A program made the translations under genes and the position numbers. Positions 10,171-18,158 of a DNA stretch of 64,000 bases are shown in pieces. Origin of the DNA: Gelria sp. Kuro-4 (lineage in GTDB: Bacteria; Bacillota; DTU030; DUMP01); contig NZ_AP024619.1 of assembly GCF_019668485.1 (NCBI RefSeq), positions 2,473,757 through 2,537,756 on the forward strand, in the 5' to 3' direction. The notes beneath the pieces are model-generated. The model saw only the letters and a list, made by a program, of their open reading frames with translations, had not been told where the DNA came from and searched no databases. The stretch's first letter is position 1. Every line of letters begins with the position of its first letter.

Positions 10171-11100
10171 TCAGTACCGAACTGGTTTCACCAAATGCTC
10201 ATAGAAGTAAGGCTGCAGGTCATAGCCAGGACGCAGACCGGGGAATTGCGTTCTGGCATTATAGAGAGAGTTAATGTTTAACGTCCCGATAACCATGGCC
10301 TCTTCGTCGATTACACCACCAACAATTTCTTCGCCGTCAGGAGTTACGACACAGTTGCCACCAAAGAAGCTCGCCCCTCGGAAAGACCCGACCACATTGC
10401 AGTAGGCCTGGAACACGCGGTTTTCCATCGCCCGGGTCTTGAGAAGCAGCGGCCAGCCAGCCTTGAACTCCGTAGGACCAGCAGAGATAGTAAGAATGAT
10501 CTGCGCCCCCTGAAGCGCTTGAATGCGCGGAATCTCAGGTAGCCAAGCATCCTGACAGATATTAATAGCCATATCCCAACCCTTGATCTTGAAGATTGGA
10601 AACCTGGTTCCCGGGGACCAGTAGTTGCCCTCAGTAACCAGAAGATCACCGATACGGAAAGTCGGCAGTGTAATCTTGCTGTAAACACCCATTACGCCTT
10701 CTTGCGGTCCGACGACGACAGCAGAGTTCGTGATGAATCCTGGGAATTCGCGAACGGCTACCGGCATGCCCATGACGATATAAATGTCATTCTCTTTCGC
10801 AGCCTTTACCAGTTTGTCGGTAACAGGTCCCGGCACAGGCTCAGCTACGTATCGGCTCTCATACTGACCGGTGTAATTAGAAAGATACATTTCCGGAAAG
10901 GTTACCAGATCTGCGCCTTCAGCCGCCGCCTCTTTTATTAATTCTAAGGCCTTCTCCAGGTTTGCTGAAACATTACCGATTTCTGAGCTAAGTTGGCACA
11001 GTGCAAGAGTAAGGTTTTCTTGAAAACCCATGAGCTTGGCTGGGGTCTCAGGAATGCGGTCTTGAGCCAGACTCCCTCTAACCTTTTTTATGTTAGTCAT
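10171..11100 (-). CDS. Nitrilase-superfamily C-N hydrolase (1)
   Basis: The 309-residue protein is a carbon-nitrogen hydrolase with the full Glu-Lys-Cys triad: FPEMYLSNYTG (Glu), VYSKITLPTF (Lys) and NICQDAWLPE (Cys). Such enzymes hydrolyse amides, N-carbamoyl compounds or nitriles in the cytoplasm. The start at 11100 has AGGAGAGGGAG upstream and gives about 25 residues before the usual beginning of the fold (LTLALCQLS). It lies 34 bases after the permease gene. The second amidase of the block (12743-13663) is a paralogue with the same VCQDA/ICQDA pattern. Amidase or N-carbamoyl amidohydrolase is more likely than true nitrilase, but the substrate cannot be read from sequence. Confidence 0.85.
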   Translation of the reverse strand: MTNIKKVRGSLAQDRIPETPAKLMGFQENLTLALCQLSSEIGNVSANLEKALELIKEAAAEGADLVTFPEMYLSNYTGQYESRYVAEPVPGPVTDKLVKAAKENDIYIVMGMPVAVREFPGFITNSAVVVGPQEGVMGVYSKITLPTFRIGDLLVTEGNYWSPGTRFPIFKIKGWDMAINICQDAWLPEIPRIQALQGAQIILTISAGPTEFKAGWPLLLKTRAMENRVFQAYCNVVGSFRGASFFGGNCVVTPDGEEIVGGVIDEEAMVIGTLNINSLYNARTQFPGLRPGYDLQPYFYEHLVKPVRY

Positions 11101-11134
11101 GACTCCCTCTCCTTTCGTTTATTCTTATCTGCAC

Positions 11135-12676
11135 TTAGCTCTGTATTTGATCAAGCGGCGGAACCAAGGGTTTACTGATGATCATCACTAGCCCAAATAT
11201 AACGTAACTCAAAATCACCGGTATAGGTGCCGCCAGAAAAGTGATGTTTTGGGCATGCATCAAACCAATCAGGGACAAAGCAGCTCCAAGGAAACTCCAG
11301 AGTCCAGCCTTAACCGGTTGATGTTCTATAATTGAAACTAAAATCGAGCCCCAAACAATGCAGGTTAACGGGAAGCCCCAGGCCAAAGTGTTTACAGCGT
11401 CTACAAAGACTCCAGCTCCTGCCAGTTGTGTTCCAACCTTTGCCAGGTCAATATTCAAGGCGGTAAATACGGGATTGAATTGTGACTGAACCAGATAAGC
11501 CCCGGCAGGAATAAAGGTAAGGAATACCGCTGGCAGATGCCGTCTAGGACTTTCCGTAGCCGCTACTTCTGCGAGCAGGATGGCTAACCAGATGAAGATT
11601 CCAGCAATAACACCGCTAGGGATCAGATTCATACCGGCCCAGAGAAGGCCTGTTAATCCGGTAACGAGGTAGATTATGGCTGCCAGGGTAGTGTAGCCAC
11701 AACGCGCTCCAGCAGCTTTCCATCCCGGGTGCCCTGTCAAAACGAACGTCGGCATCCAGCTGCCTAGAAGGGCTCCGCCAATGGTGGTGAGCAGACTATC
11801 CGCTATAAGCACTTCGCGTAGAGAATACTTATCACCTACCGCTTCAGCAGCTTCAAGGTTACTTAGGGTCCACATCATCTGATATCCGACGGTAAGAGGT
11901 ATGATGAGTGGAGCAAACTTGACGAACGCATCTTTAAGATGGAACAACCCGATAGGGGTAAACCGGAAGAAGTAGAAACCCGGAAACCCTTCGCCGAACC
12001 CCGGTACGTAGCCCACCGCGTACCCAATGATCCCACCGAGGATCATGACGATGGCCAGGGGCGGGACGGGTGTCCGCAAACCACCGTACATAGCCAAAAG
12101 GACTATGGCCAGGGTTACGAAGGCCACGTACGGCTGCGTAAACAATGTTATGCCGTATGTCGTTCCGACGAAGACCAGAAGAATTCCGCCGATAAACCCT
12201 AGTAAAGCCGCCCGAGGCAAAAGACTGCGCAACTTTTCCACAAAAGGCAGCATGACGATCTTTATTATCCCGTAGAGAAGATTACAGGCGAGTCCAAGCC
12301 CCCAGGCTAAATTGGCATCTTTAGTTGACAGCCAAGTGGGAAGTACCACAGCGAAAGTAATGGTGAGACTACCTACCAAATCCACGCCTGTACCAGGGAG
12401 CGCAGTTACATCGGTACGGCCTTCTTTACGAGCCAGCCTCAATCCCATCCAGGTACAGTACAGCTCACAGGCTACCTGCTGCCAAACAAAAGCCGGGAGG
12501 AGATAGAACATGATAATCTTGGCTGGAAAGCCGGCCGCTAGCAGAGGAGCTGCGCAGACAATAGGTATCGCATACTGAGCGAAGAAGAGAAACATGGCAC
12601 CGTCCCAGTCTCCACGGGTGGCTTTCAACGTACCAAGAACATCTGCCAGGGTTACCTTTTGATGAGTGGTAGGCAC
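11135..12676 (-). CDS. NCS2-like membrane permease
   Basis: The 513-residue protein is almost wholly hydrophobic, with about 12-13 membrane segments. The stretch TTIGGALLGSWMPTFVLTGH followed by KAAGARCGYTTL matches, in position and character, the family motif of nucleobase/cation symporters (xanthine-uracil-vitamin C permeases), where a substrate-binding helix break precedes a G-A-R-T-G-type loop. LPGTGVDLVGS near residue 95 is also family-like. Its position between two amidase genes suggests it imports their substrate, possibly a nucleobase-derived or other cyclic amide. GGAGG precedes the ATG. Base composition is visibly lower in GC than the flanking aro genes. The family assignment is moderately sure; the substrate is unknown. 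Confidence 0.72.
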   Translation of the reverse strand: MPTTHQKVTLADVLGTLKATRGDWDGAMFLFFAQYAIPIVCAAPLLAAGFPAKIIMFYLLPAFVWQQVACELYCTWMGLRLARKEGRTDVTALPGTGVDLVGSLTITFAVVLPTWLSTKDANLAWGLGLACNLLYGIIKIVMLPFVEKLRSLLPRAALLGFIGGILLVFVGTTYGITLFTQPYVAFVTLAIVLLAMYGGLRTPVPPLAIVMILGGIIGYAVGYVPGFGEGFPGFYFFRFTPIGLFHLKDAFVKFAPLIIPLTVGYQMMWTLSNLEAAEAVGDKYSLREVLIADSLLTTIGGALLGSWMPTFVLTGHPGWKAAGARCGYTTLAAIIYLVTGLTGLLWAGMNLIPSGVIAGIFIWLAILLAEVAATESPRRHLPAVFLTFIPAGAYLVQSQFNPVFTALNIDLAKVGTQLAGAGVFVDAVNTLAWGFPLTCIVWGSILVSIIEHQPVKAGLWSFLGAALSLIGLMHAQNITFLAAPIPVILSYVIFGLVMIISKPLVPPLDQIQS

Positions 12677-12742
12677 ATACTAACCTCCTTTCCACTGTTA
12701 CGGAAGCTACTGCTACCTGGGGGGGCAACTAGGTGAGAGTAA

Positions 12743-13663
12743 TTAGCGTTTATCCCCGAGGCTTACACCCATTTTCGTTAACGGCGTCAGTAGTTCGGGG
12801 CGGAAGTCACGAATGAACTTAGCTCCCCACTGGGCTTGACGAACCAAATCAGTATCAATTTCTGCCACAACGAGATCAGGCTCCTGGATCTTCCCTATCG
12901 CGACCAACCGCCCGAATGGATCAGCAACGTGGGATTCGCCCTGGAAAGTTGCCTCCATCGGAATACCCCGGTACTCGAATCTTTCTGTACCACACTTGTT
13001 GGCAGCTATAACAAAAACGCCATTTTCCCAAGCATGGACCCTGGTTACATCTTTAAGAATATCGTGCTCGATGTCCGTGACAGGCGATGGGTGGTTAAAG
13101 ACCTGGACTACCAGCTGAGCACCCCGGAAAGCAAAAACCCGGATGAATTCAGCATAAACGGCGTCCTGGCAAACCTCTATGCCAATGTTCCCGATATCAG
13201 TCTTAAATACCGGGAGATCATCCCCGCGACGGAAGATCTCCGCTTCTTCGATTAAAATAGGATTTCCTGCAGGATCGGTCCAAGTATGAACATAGAGAGG
13301 CAGTACTGCCTTGGAATAGATCCCGGCCACCTCACCACGTCGGTTGATCAGAACGGCTGAATTGTAGACTACACCCGGCAGTTCTGAATCGCGGCGACAG
13401 ATCCCGGCGATCAGATTAAAACCGTAGCGCTGAGCAACAGCGCCCCATTTGTCCGTAACCGGCCCAGGTACAGGTTCAGCTAACTCTAGGTGCTTTTCGC
13501 CAGCAGCATATCCTGTTGTAATCAATTCCGGGAGAACAACTAGATCTGGCTTTTCCTTTCCGGCCCGTTCCAACCATTCCAAACTAAGTGAAACATTTTT
13601 CTCCTTGTCCCCCAGTTCCGTCGCATACTGGCAAAGTGCCAGCCTAACTTTCATTCGCTTCAC
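12743..13663 (-). CDS. Nitrilase-superfamily C-N hydrolase (2)
   Basis: This 306-residue C-N hydrolase has its triad in LPELITTGY (Glu), IYSKAVLPLY (Lys) and IEVCQDAVYAE (Cys), followed by NHPSPVTD and a typical RVHAWENGVFVIAANKCG segment. It is the first gene downstream of the sigma-54 promoter, about 240 bases from the predicted transcription start. Two starts are possible: GTG at 13663 and ATG at 13654. The only visible ribosome binding site (AAAGGA) is spaced better for the ATG. It is related to, but clearly diverged from, the amidase at 10171-11100, which suggests two steps on related amides rather than simple duplication. Confidence 0.85.
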   Translation of the reverse strand: MKRMKVRLALCQYATELGDKEKNVSLSLEWLERAGKEKPDLVVLPELITTGYAAGEKHLELAEPVPGPVTDKWGAVAQRYGFNLIAGICRRDSELPGVVYNSAVLINRRGEVAGIYSKAVLPLYVHTWTDPAGNPILIEEAEIFRRGDDLPVFKTDIGNIGIEVCQDAVYAEFIRVFAFRGAQLVVQVFNHPSPVTDIEHDILKDVTRVHAWENGVFVIAANKCGTERFEYRGIPMEATFQGESHVADPFGRLVAIGKIQEPDLVVAEIDTDLVRQAQWGAKFIRDFRPELLTPLTKMGVSLGDKR

Positions 13664-13910
13664 ATCCTTTCTATGTGTTTATGAACGTCTGATAGCGGGT
13701 TCCAAAACAGCTTCTCCTCCACCTCCAGTTCAAAAGTTGACCTAGTTGAGCTGCAGCGCTCACCCCCTTATGCCAAATGTTTTTTCATTCTTCTAGAGGA
13801 TTTCAGCCCAGGAACGACGAATTTGTGGGGTCAAAGTTGTAAAACAAATTTTAAGCCTGCTTTTTGTGCTACCTAACCTCTTCGCATTACTCACGTTTGA
13901 AAAACCTAGT

Positions 13911-13926
13911 TGCAATTACTGTGCCA
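13911..13926 (-). promoter_or_regulatory. Sigma-54 promoter
   Basis: Read on the minus strand the site is TGGCACAGTAATTGCA. It has the -24 TGGCAC and -12 TTGCA elements with exactly 10 bases between the invariant GG and GC, essentially the RpoN consensus. It points at the amidase-permease-amidase-amidohydrolase block, with a predicted start near 13900. A sigma-54 activator gene lies immediately on the other side. Confidence 0.85.
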
Positions 13927-13979
13927 AGCTAGCAGGCATCAACTTAGGCAGGGCCGCAAAATCCTATTAGGTGCTTTAG

Positions 13980-14014
13980 TGATGCAACCTGATTTGTGAT
14001 GCAGAAATGCATCA
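13980..14014. promoter_or_regulatory. Candidate enhancer (UAS) for the sigma-54 activator
   Basis: TGATGCA occurs at 13980-13986 and 13997-14003, and inverted (TGCATCA) at 14008-14014. The last two form a perfect 7-base dyad around GAAA. The sites lie roughly 80-110 bases upstream of the predicted sigma-54 start and just before the activator's own start codon. This is the classical position for an activator-binding element that could also allow autoregulation. Confidence 0.6.
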
Positions 14015-14040
14015 TTGTCGTGGAATAGTGAGGTGGTAGC

Positions 14041-15450
14041 ATGGTGATAAAGGAAGACATCCTTGGGAAAGACACCCTGATCCAAATACTGGATTACTTT
14101 CCTGATGGTATAGCTGTCACCGATGCCCAGGGAAATTATCTTCTAGTTAACCGTGCTTATGAGACACTTGCGGGAATCAAGGCCGAAGAGGTCATCGGAC
14201 GTAATGTTCAGTTCCTGTTAGACCAAGGCTATATTTCGCCTCCTTCGGTCAGCCAGCTCATTCAGAAAACCAAGAGAAGCATCAGCAGCATGCAGAAATT
14301 TAAACGTACAGGCAGGGAATTGTTGATAACTGGAAACCCCTTGTTTAATAAGCAAGGGGATTTGGTTCTGATTATCGCAACACTAAGGGATATGACCGAA
14401 CTCAACCACTTAAAGCAGGAACTGGAGAAGCGAAGTCGTGAGTCAGAGGTGTACCAAGCGGAACTCGATATTCTCCGCCGGCAGCAAAAGGTAGAAAAGG
14501 TTATTTACCGGAGCAAGGTCATGTCTCACGTAATCGAACTGGTCAAGCGGGTTGCCCCGTTTGATACCACCATCCTTCTCACCGGCGAATCCGGTGTCGG
14601 CAAAGAAGTCATGGCCCGGCTGATCCACGATCTCAGCCCGCGCGCTGCCGAACCCTTTGTTGAGGTCAACTGCGCTGCCATACCGCCGGAACTCATTGAA
14701 GCCGAGCTGTTCGGCTACGAGGAAGGCGCCTTCACTGGAGCCAGAAAGCAGGGTAAGCCAGGCCTGTTTGAGGTGGCGCACAAAGGAACCCTGTTTCTGG
14801 ACGAGGTGGCCGAACTCGCCCCGAAGACCCAAGCTGATCTCCTGCGGGTTCTGCAAGACAAAAAGGTGCGCCGCGTAGGCGGCACCAGCACTTTTGAAGT
14901 AAACACGCGGGTCATCGCCGCCACCAACAAGAACTTGGCCGACCAGGTGCAAAAAGGTGCCTTTCGCGAAGACCTTTATTATCGCCTGAACGTGGTCCCC
15001 ATCACCATCCCGCCGCTGCGCCAGCGCAAGGAGGACATAACGCCCCTCGTGGCCCACTTCGTGGCTAAATGCAACGCCAAGTACGGGCTGAACAAGTCCA
15101 TTTCTCCGGAGGTACTGCAGTCGTTTTTTCATTACGACTGGCCCGGCAACGTAAGAGAACTGGAACACACTGTGGAGCGCCTGCTCCTTACCTCCACCTC
15201 CTCGGAAGTCACATTGTCATCCCTGGCCCAGCAAAACCCCGGTGGGATTACGAGCTTCGAGTTTCTCTCGCTTCAGGGTTATCTCGACAGCATGGAAAGG
15301 CGGCTTCTGGAAAACCTCTACTCGTCGCTCGGCAGCACCCGCAAGCTGGCTCAAGTGCTGCAGGTGGACCAGTCCACAGTGGTGCGTAAACTCCAAAAGT
15401 ACGGCATCACTAAACAAGACCGGGCTAAACATAATCCGGCGAATGACTGA
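14041..15450 (+). CDS. PAS-domain sigma-54-dependent transcriptional activator
   Basis: The 469-residue protein has three parts. An N-terminal PAS sensor (~1-115, LDYFPDGIAVTDAQGNYLLVN) and a short coiled linker come first. A central AAA+ domain (~155-395) follows, with Walker A GESGVGKE, the sigma-54-contacting GAFTGA loop, Walker B GTLFLDEVAEL and an arginine-finger region after YYRLNVVPITIPPLRQRKEDI. A C-terminal Fis-type helix-turn-helix (~430-465, STRKLAQVLQVDQSTVVRK) ends it. All motifs needed for sigma-54 activation are intact. There is no phosphoreceiver domain, so the PAS domain probably senses the signal directly. It is divergent from the block with the sigma-54 promoter and is its obvious regulator. 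AGGTGG precedes the ATG. Confidence 0.93.
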   Translation: MVIKEDILGKDTLIQILDYFPDGIAVTDAQGNYLLVNRAYETLAGIKAEEVIGRNVQFLLDQGYISPPSVSQLIQKTKRSISSMQKFKRTGRELLITGNPLFNKQGDLVLIIATLRDMTELNHLKQELEKRSRESEVYQAELDILRRQQKVEKVIYRSKVMSHVIELVKRVAPFDTTILLTGESGVGKEVMARLIHDLSPRAAEPFVEVNCAAIPPELIEAELFGYEEGAFTGARKQGKPGLFEVAHKGTLFLDEVAELAPKTQADLLRVLQDKKVRRVGGTSTFEVNTRVIAATNKNLADQVQKGAFREDLYYRLNVVPITIPPLRQRKEDITPLVAHFVAKCNAKYGLNKSISPEVLQSFFHYDWPGNVRELEHTVERLLLTSTSSEVTLSSLAQQNPGGITSFEFLSLQGYLDSMERRLLENLYSSLGSTRKLAQVLQVDQSTVVRKLQKYGITKQDRAKHNPAND

Positions 15451-15592
15451 TCCACCGTTCCGGTTTGCACCCTGCAGATCGAAGCGAGATAACCTTCCGC
15501 AGAACGCTCGCGGGCTCGGGCAACGGCTCACCCCGCACCTCGGCCGCGAAGCGCAGGCAGAGGGCGCGGACCCAGGCGGGTCGCTTTATAAC

Positions 15593-15700
15593 TTAGCCGG
15601 CCATCCACTTCGCCGCCTTGACATCGGTCTTGCGCCCAGGTACGGCCTTGATCTGCGAGCATTAACAACGAGGGTTTCGATTTCCGCCAGGGCAGGCAGT
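15593..15700 (-). pseudogene. Remnant of an IS110-type transposase
   Basis: On the minus strand, conceptual translation gives ALAEIETLVVNAR and then, after a one-base frame change, IKAVPGRKTDVKAAKWMAG before a stop. This corresponds to the conserved block of IS110-family transposases (VVNA-x-x-IKAVPGRKTDVKDAEWIA). Both ends of the transposase and any IS ends are missing, and a frameshift lies inside the best-conserved part, so it is a decayed fragment. The rest of the interval 15451-15817 shows no gene that I can support. Confidence 0.7.
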
Positions 15701-15817
15701 TGGCAATCGCCTGACTAATCTTCTAAAAAGAAAGAATACGGGAAATGTGGAAAGGAATTACAAAAAGAGCATAGAATTATACAAGAGTCAATCACTTGCA
15801 GCGAGGGGGAAGTCTTT

Positions 15818-16978
15818 GTGATGGAGCCGGGGCAGAGCTTTACGTGGCAGCTGCCGACTAAAGTTGTGTTTGGCACCGGCGCGGTCCGTAAGATCGGGGA
15901 ACAGGCCAGGGCGTTAGGGGGAACACGGGTACTCGTGGTTACCGATCCTGTCCTGCGCCGGGTCGGACCGATAGAGGAAACGCGAAAGTACCTGGAGGAA
16001 GCCGGCCTGGCCGTGACCATCTACGATGGAGTAGAACCCAATCCCACCATTGAGGTGGTGGAACAGGGCCTTACTCTGGCCCGGGAATTCGCCTGTGACC
16101 TGCTGGTGGGTTTGGGCGGCGGCAGCTCTATCGACTCGGCTAAGGCGATCGGCCTTATGCTGAACAATGCCGGCTCCATCAGCGATTACTGGGGCAGGGC
16201 GCCGGCCAACCGGGCCGTACCCGTGATTGCCGTGCCGACTACCGCGGGTACGGCCAGCGAGGTCACCTGGGTTACAGTAATCAAGGATGCCAGGCGCAAG
16301 GTCAAGATGGGGATCGGCCACCCCAACCTGGCGGCGGCGGTCGCGTTGTGTGATCCGGCTCTCAGCACTACCATGCCTGCGAATGTTACCGCCTCTACCG
16401 GGCTCGACGCCCTGACGCACGCGGTTGAATCCTACACCAATACCAGCACGGAGCCGATTTCGGAGGCGCTGGCCTTGGAAGCGATCCGGCTCATCGGCGC
16501 CAATCTGCGGCCGGCGGTAGCCAAGGGTGATAACCTCTCGGCCCGCGAGCGGATGCTGCTCGCCAGCCTTATGGCCGGATTGGCTTTTGCCAACACCCGC
16601 TTGGGTATCGTGCACGCCATCACCTCGCCCCTGGGGGGGTATTTCCCTGTTCCGCACGGTGTTGTCAACGCCATCCTCCTGCCCTACGCCATGGAGTTTA
16701 ACCTGATCGGCCACCTGGAAAAACACGCCCGGATAGCGGCGGCCCTGGGTGAAAATGTGCAGGGTCTTTCGCCGGTGGAAGCGGCCGGGAGGTCGGTGGA
16801 AGCCGTGAAGAAGCTGGCGAAGGATGTGGGGCTGCCGGCGGGGCTCGGCGAAGTGGGAGTCAAGGAAGAAAGCCTGCCTGAGGTTTGCGCAGAGGCTATG
16901 AAAAACGTCAACATCCCTATCAACCCCCGCCGGCCTACGGTAGAGGATCTTATTACCATCTGCAAAAAAGCCATGTAG
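15818..16978 (+). CDS. Iron-containing alcohol dehydrogenase
   Basis: The 386-residue protein belongs to the group III (Fe-dependent) alcohol dehydrogenases, which interconvert alcohols and aldehydes with NAD(P)H. It shows TKVVFGTGAV at the start, the nucleotide-binding GLGGGSSIDSAKAIG (~97-111), AVPTTAGTASEVT, and the metal-binding region GLDALTHAVESY followed by GIVHAITSPLGGYFPVPHG with the histidine ligands. The start is GTG at 15818 or the adjacent ATG at 15821; CGAGGGGGAAG lies just upstream. It is a single gene between the regulator and the TctCBA operon, so its pathway is not fixed by context. Confidence 0.9.
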   Translation: MMEPGQSFTWQLPTKVVFGTGAVRKIGEQARALGGTRVLVVTDPVLRRVGPIEETRKYLEEAGLAVTIYDGVEPNPTIEVVEQGLTLAREFACDLLVGLGGGSSIDSAKAIGLMLNNAGSISDYWGRAPANRAVPVIAVPTTAGTASEVTWVTVIKDARRKVKMGIGHPNLAAAVALCDPALSTTMPANVTASTGLDALTHAVESYTNTSTEPISEALALEAIRLIGANLRPAVAKGDNLSARERMLLASLMAGLAFANTRLGIVHAITSPLGGYFPVPHGVVNAILLPYAMEFNLIGHLEKHARIAAALGENVQGLSPVEAAGRSVEAVKKLAKDVGLPAGLGEVGVKEESLPEVCAEAMKNVNIPINPRRPTVEDLITICKKAM

Positions 16979-16985
16979 AAATCTT

Positions 16986-17001
16986 GGGCTGGTTGTTTGC
17001 C
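16986..17001 (+). promoter_or_regulatory. Possible second sigma-54 promoter
   Basis: GGGCTGGTTGTTTGCC has GG and GC separated by exactly 10 bases and a good -12 TTTGC, but the -24 half is imperfect (GGGCTGG rather than TGGCACG). It lies about 110 bases before tctC. If real, it would place the transporter under the same type of control as the amidase block. Confidence 0.35.
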
Positions 17002-17113
17002 CGGCCTGAGATCGGTCATGGGTTCTGGAACGCCGCGCCGCTGAAAGGAGGTGAGCTGAGTTCCCGGCTTGGAACAGCGTACTGACGGTCAAAAGTGAAG
17101 GGGGGAGAAGGTT

Positions 17114-18100
17114 GTGTCAGGCAAAAAAAGAATCGTTTGGGTGTTGCCCTCTCTGGTCATGATTGTTGCCCTGGTTGCCGGGTGCTCCAGTTCGCCGCAG
17201 CCGGCTGAGACAAAATTTCCGGAGAAACCAGTGACCATTATTTGCCCCTGGGCTGCGGGCGGAGGAACCGACGCGGTGGCGCGCGGGTTGGCGAAGGCGG
17301 CGGAGGCCCACCTCGGCCAGCCGATCACGGTCGTGAATCAAACCGGTGGGGGCGGTGCCACCGGGCACGGCGCGGGCGTTTCGGCCAAGAACGACGGCTA
17401 CACGGCCACGATAATCACCTTTGAATTGTTGTCCCTCCCGCCACAGGGGCTGGTTCCCTTTACTTACAAGGACTTTGACCTGCTGATGCGCGTGAATATG
17501 GACCCGTCGGCGCTGACGGTAAAGGCGGACGCCCCCTGGAATTCGGTCCAGGAGTTTCTCGAAGCGGCCAAGGCTGAACCGGGCGAACTGAAGGTGGGCA
17601 ATTCGGGCCCGGGCTCGGTGTGGCATATTGCCGCCGGCCTCCTGGAACAAAAAGCAGGTGTCAAGTTCACCCATGTGCCCTACGATGGGGCGGCACCAGC
17701 CGTGGCGGCGCTGGTCGGCGGCCATATCGAAGCGGTTACTGTGAGCCCGGCCGAGGTTGCGGGGCAGGTTCAGGCTGGTAACCTGAAGATCCTGGGGATC
17801 ATGAGCGATGAGCGCATCGAACAATTCCCGGACGTCCCGACCTTAAAAGAGGCGGGATTGGACGTGGTCTTTGGGACCTGGCGCGGCCTAGCCGTTCCCA
17901 AGGGAACGCCCGCTGCCGTCAAGGACATCCTGGGGGCGGCCTTTAAGGCGGGTTACGAAGAACCGTCCTTTGAGGAGTTTGCCAAGAAGGCCGGTCTCGG
18001 GCTCGCCTATCAGCCGGCCGACGAATTCACCAAGTTCCTCGACGAACAGTCCGTGCGCGTGGCAGAGGTAATGGATGCGCTGGGTATGGTAAAGAAATAG
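17114..18100 (+). CDS. tctC: TctC-type solute-binding lipoprotein
   Basis: The 328-residue protein is the extracytoplasmic solute receptor of a tripartite tricarboxylate transporter. It starts with a lipoprotein signal peptide (hydrophobic core VLPSLVMIVALVA, lipobox VAGC at about residue 24). It continues with the Bug/TctC fold: KFPEKPVTIICPWAAGGGTDAVARGLA, VVNQTGGGGATG, HVPYDGAAPAVAALVGGHIEA and DVPTLKEAGLDV. The start is GTG at 17114 preceded by GGGGGGAGAAGG. The ligand is probably a carboxylic acid but cannot be named. A strong stem-loop follows the stop codon. Confidence 0.9.
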   Translation: MSGKKRIVWVLPSLVMIVALVAGCSSSPQPAETKFPEKPVTIICPWAAGGGTDAVARGLAKAAEAHLGQPITVVNQTGGGGATGHGAGVSAKNDGYTATIITFELLSLPPQGLVPFTYKDFDLLMRVNMDPSALTVKADAPWNSVQEFLEAAKAEPGELKVGNSGPGSVWHIAAGLLEQKAGVKFTHVPYDGAAPAVAALVGGHIEAVTVSPAEVAGQVQAGNLKILGIMSDERIEQFPDVPTLKEAGLDVVFGTWRGLAVPKGTPAAVKDILGAAFKAGYEEPSFEEFAKKAGLGLAYQPADEFTKFLDEQSVRVAEVMDALGMVKK

Positions 18101-18108
18101 TCAAAGGA

Positions 18109-18136
18109 GGTAGGGTGCCTGAACAGGCACCCTACC
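18109..18136 (+). other. Stem-loop between tctC and tctB
   Basis: A perfect 13-base-pair inverted repeat (18109-18121 with 18124-18136, GGTAGGGTGCCTG and its complement) directly follows tctC. There is no T-tract. Such hairpins after binding-protein genes commonly protect the upstream mRNA and raise the receptor-to-membrane-subunit ratio. An AAAGGAGG at 18104-18110 runs into the stem but has no gene to serve. Confidence 0.75.
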
Positions 18137-18158
18137 GGAATCAACATGAGGTGGTCAC

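Noticed and set aside
15451-15817. Plus-strand open frame through this interval
   Set aside because: It has atypical composition and no ribosome binding site; the only recognisable content is the minus-strand transposase remnant.
15914-17092. Minus-strand frame of about 390 codons opposite the alcohol dehydrogenase
   Set aside because: The dehydrogenase motifs are unambiguous on the plus strand; the antisense product has no motif and no ribosome binding site.
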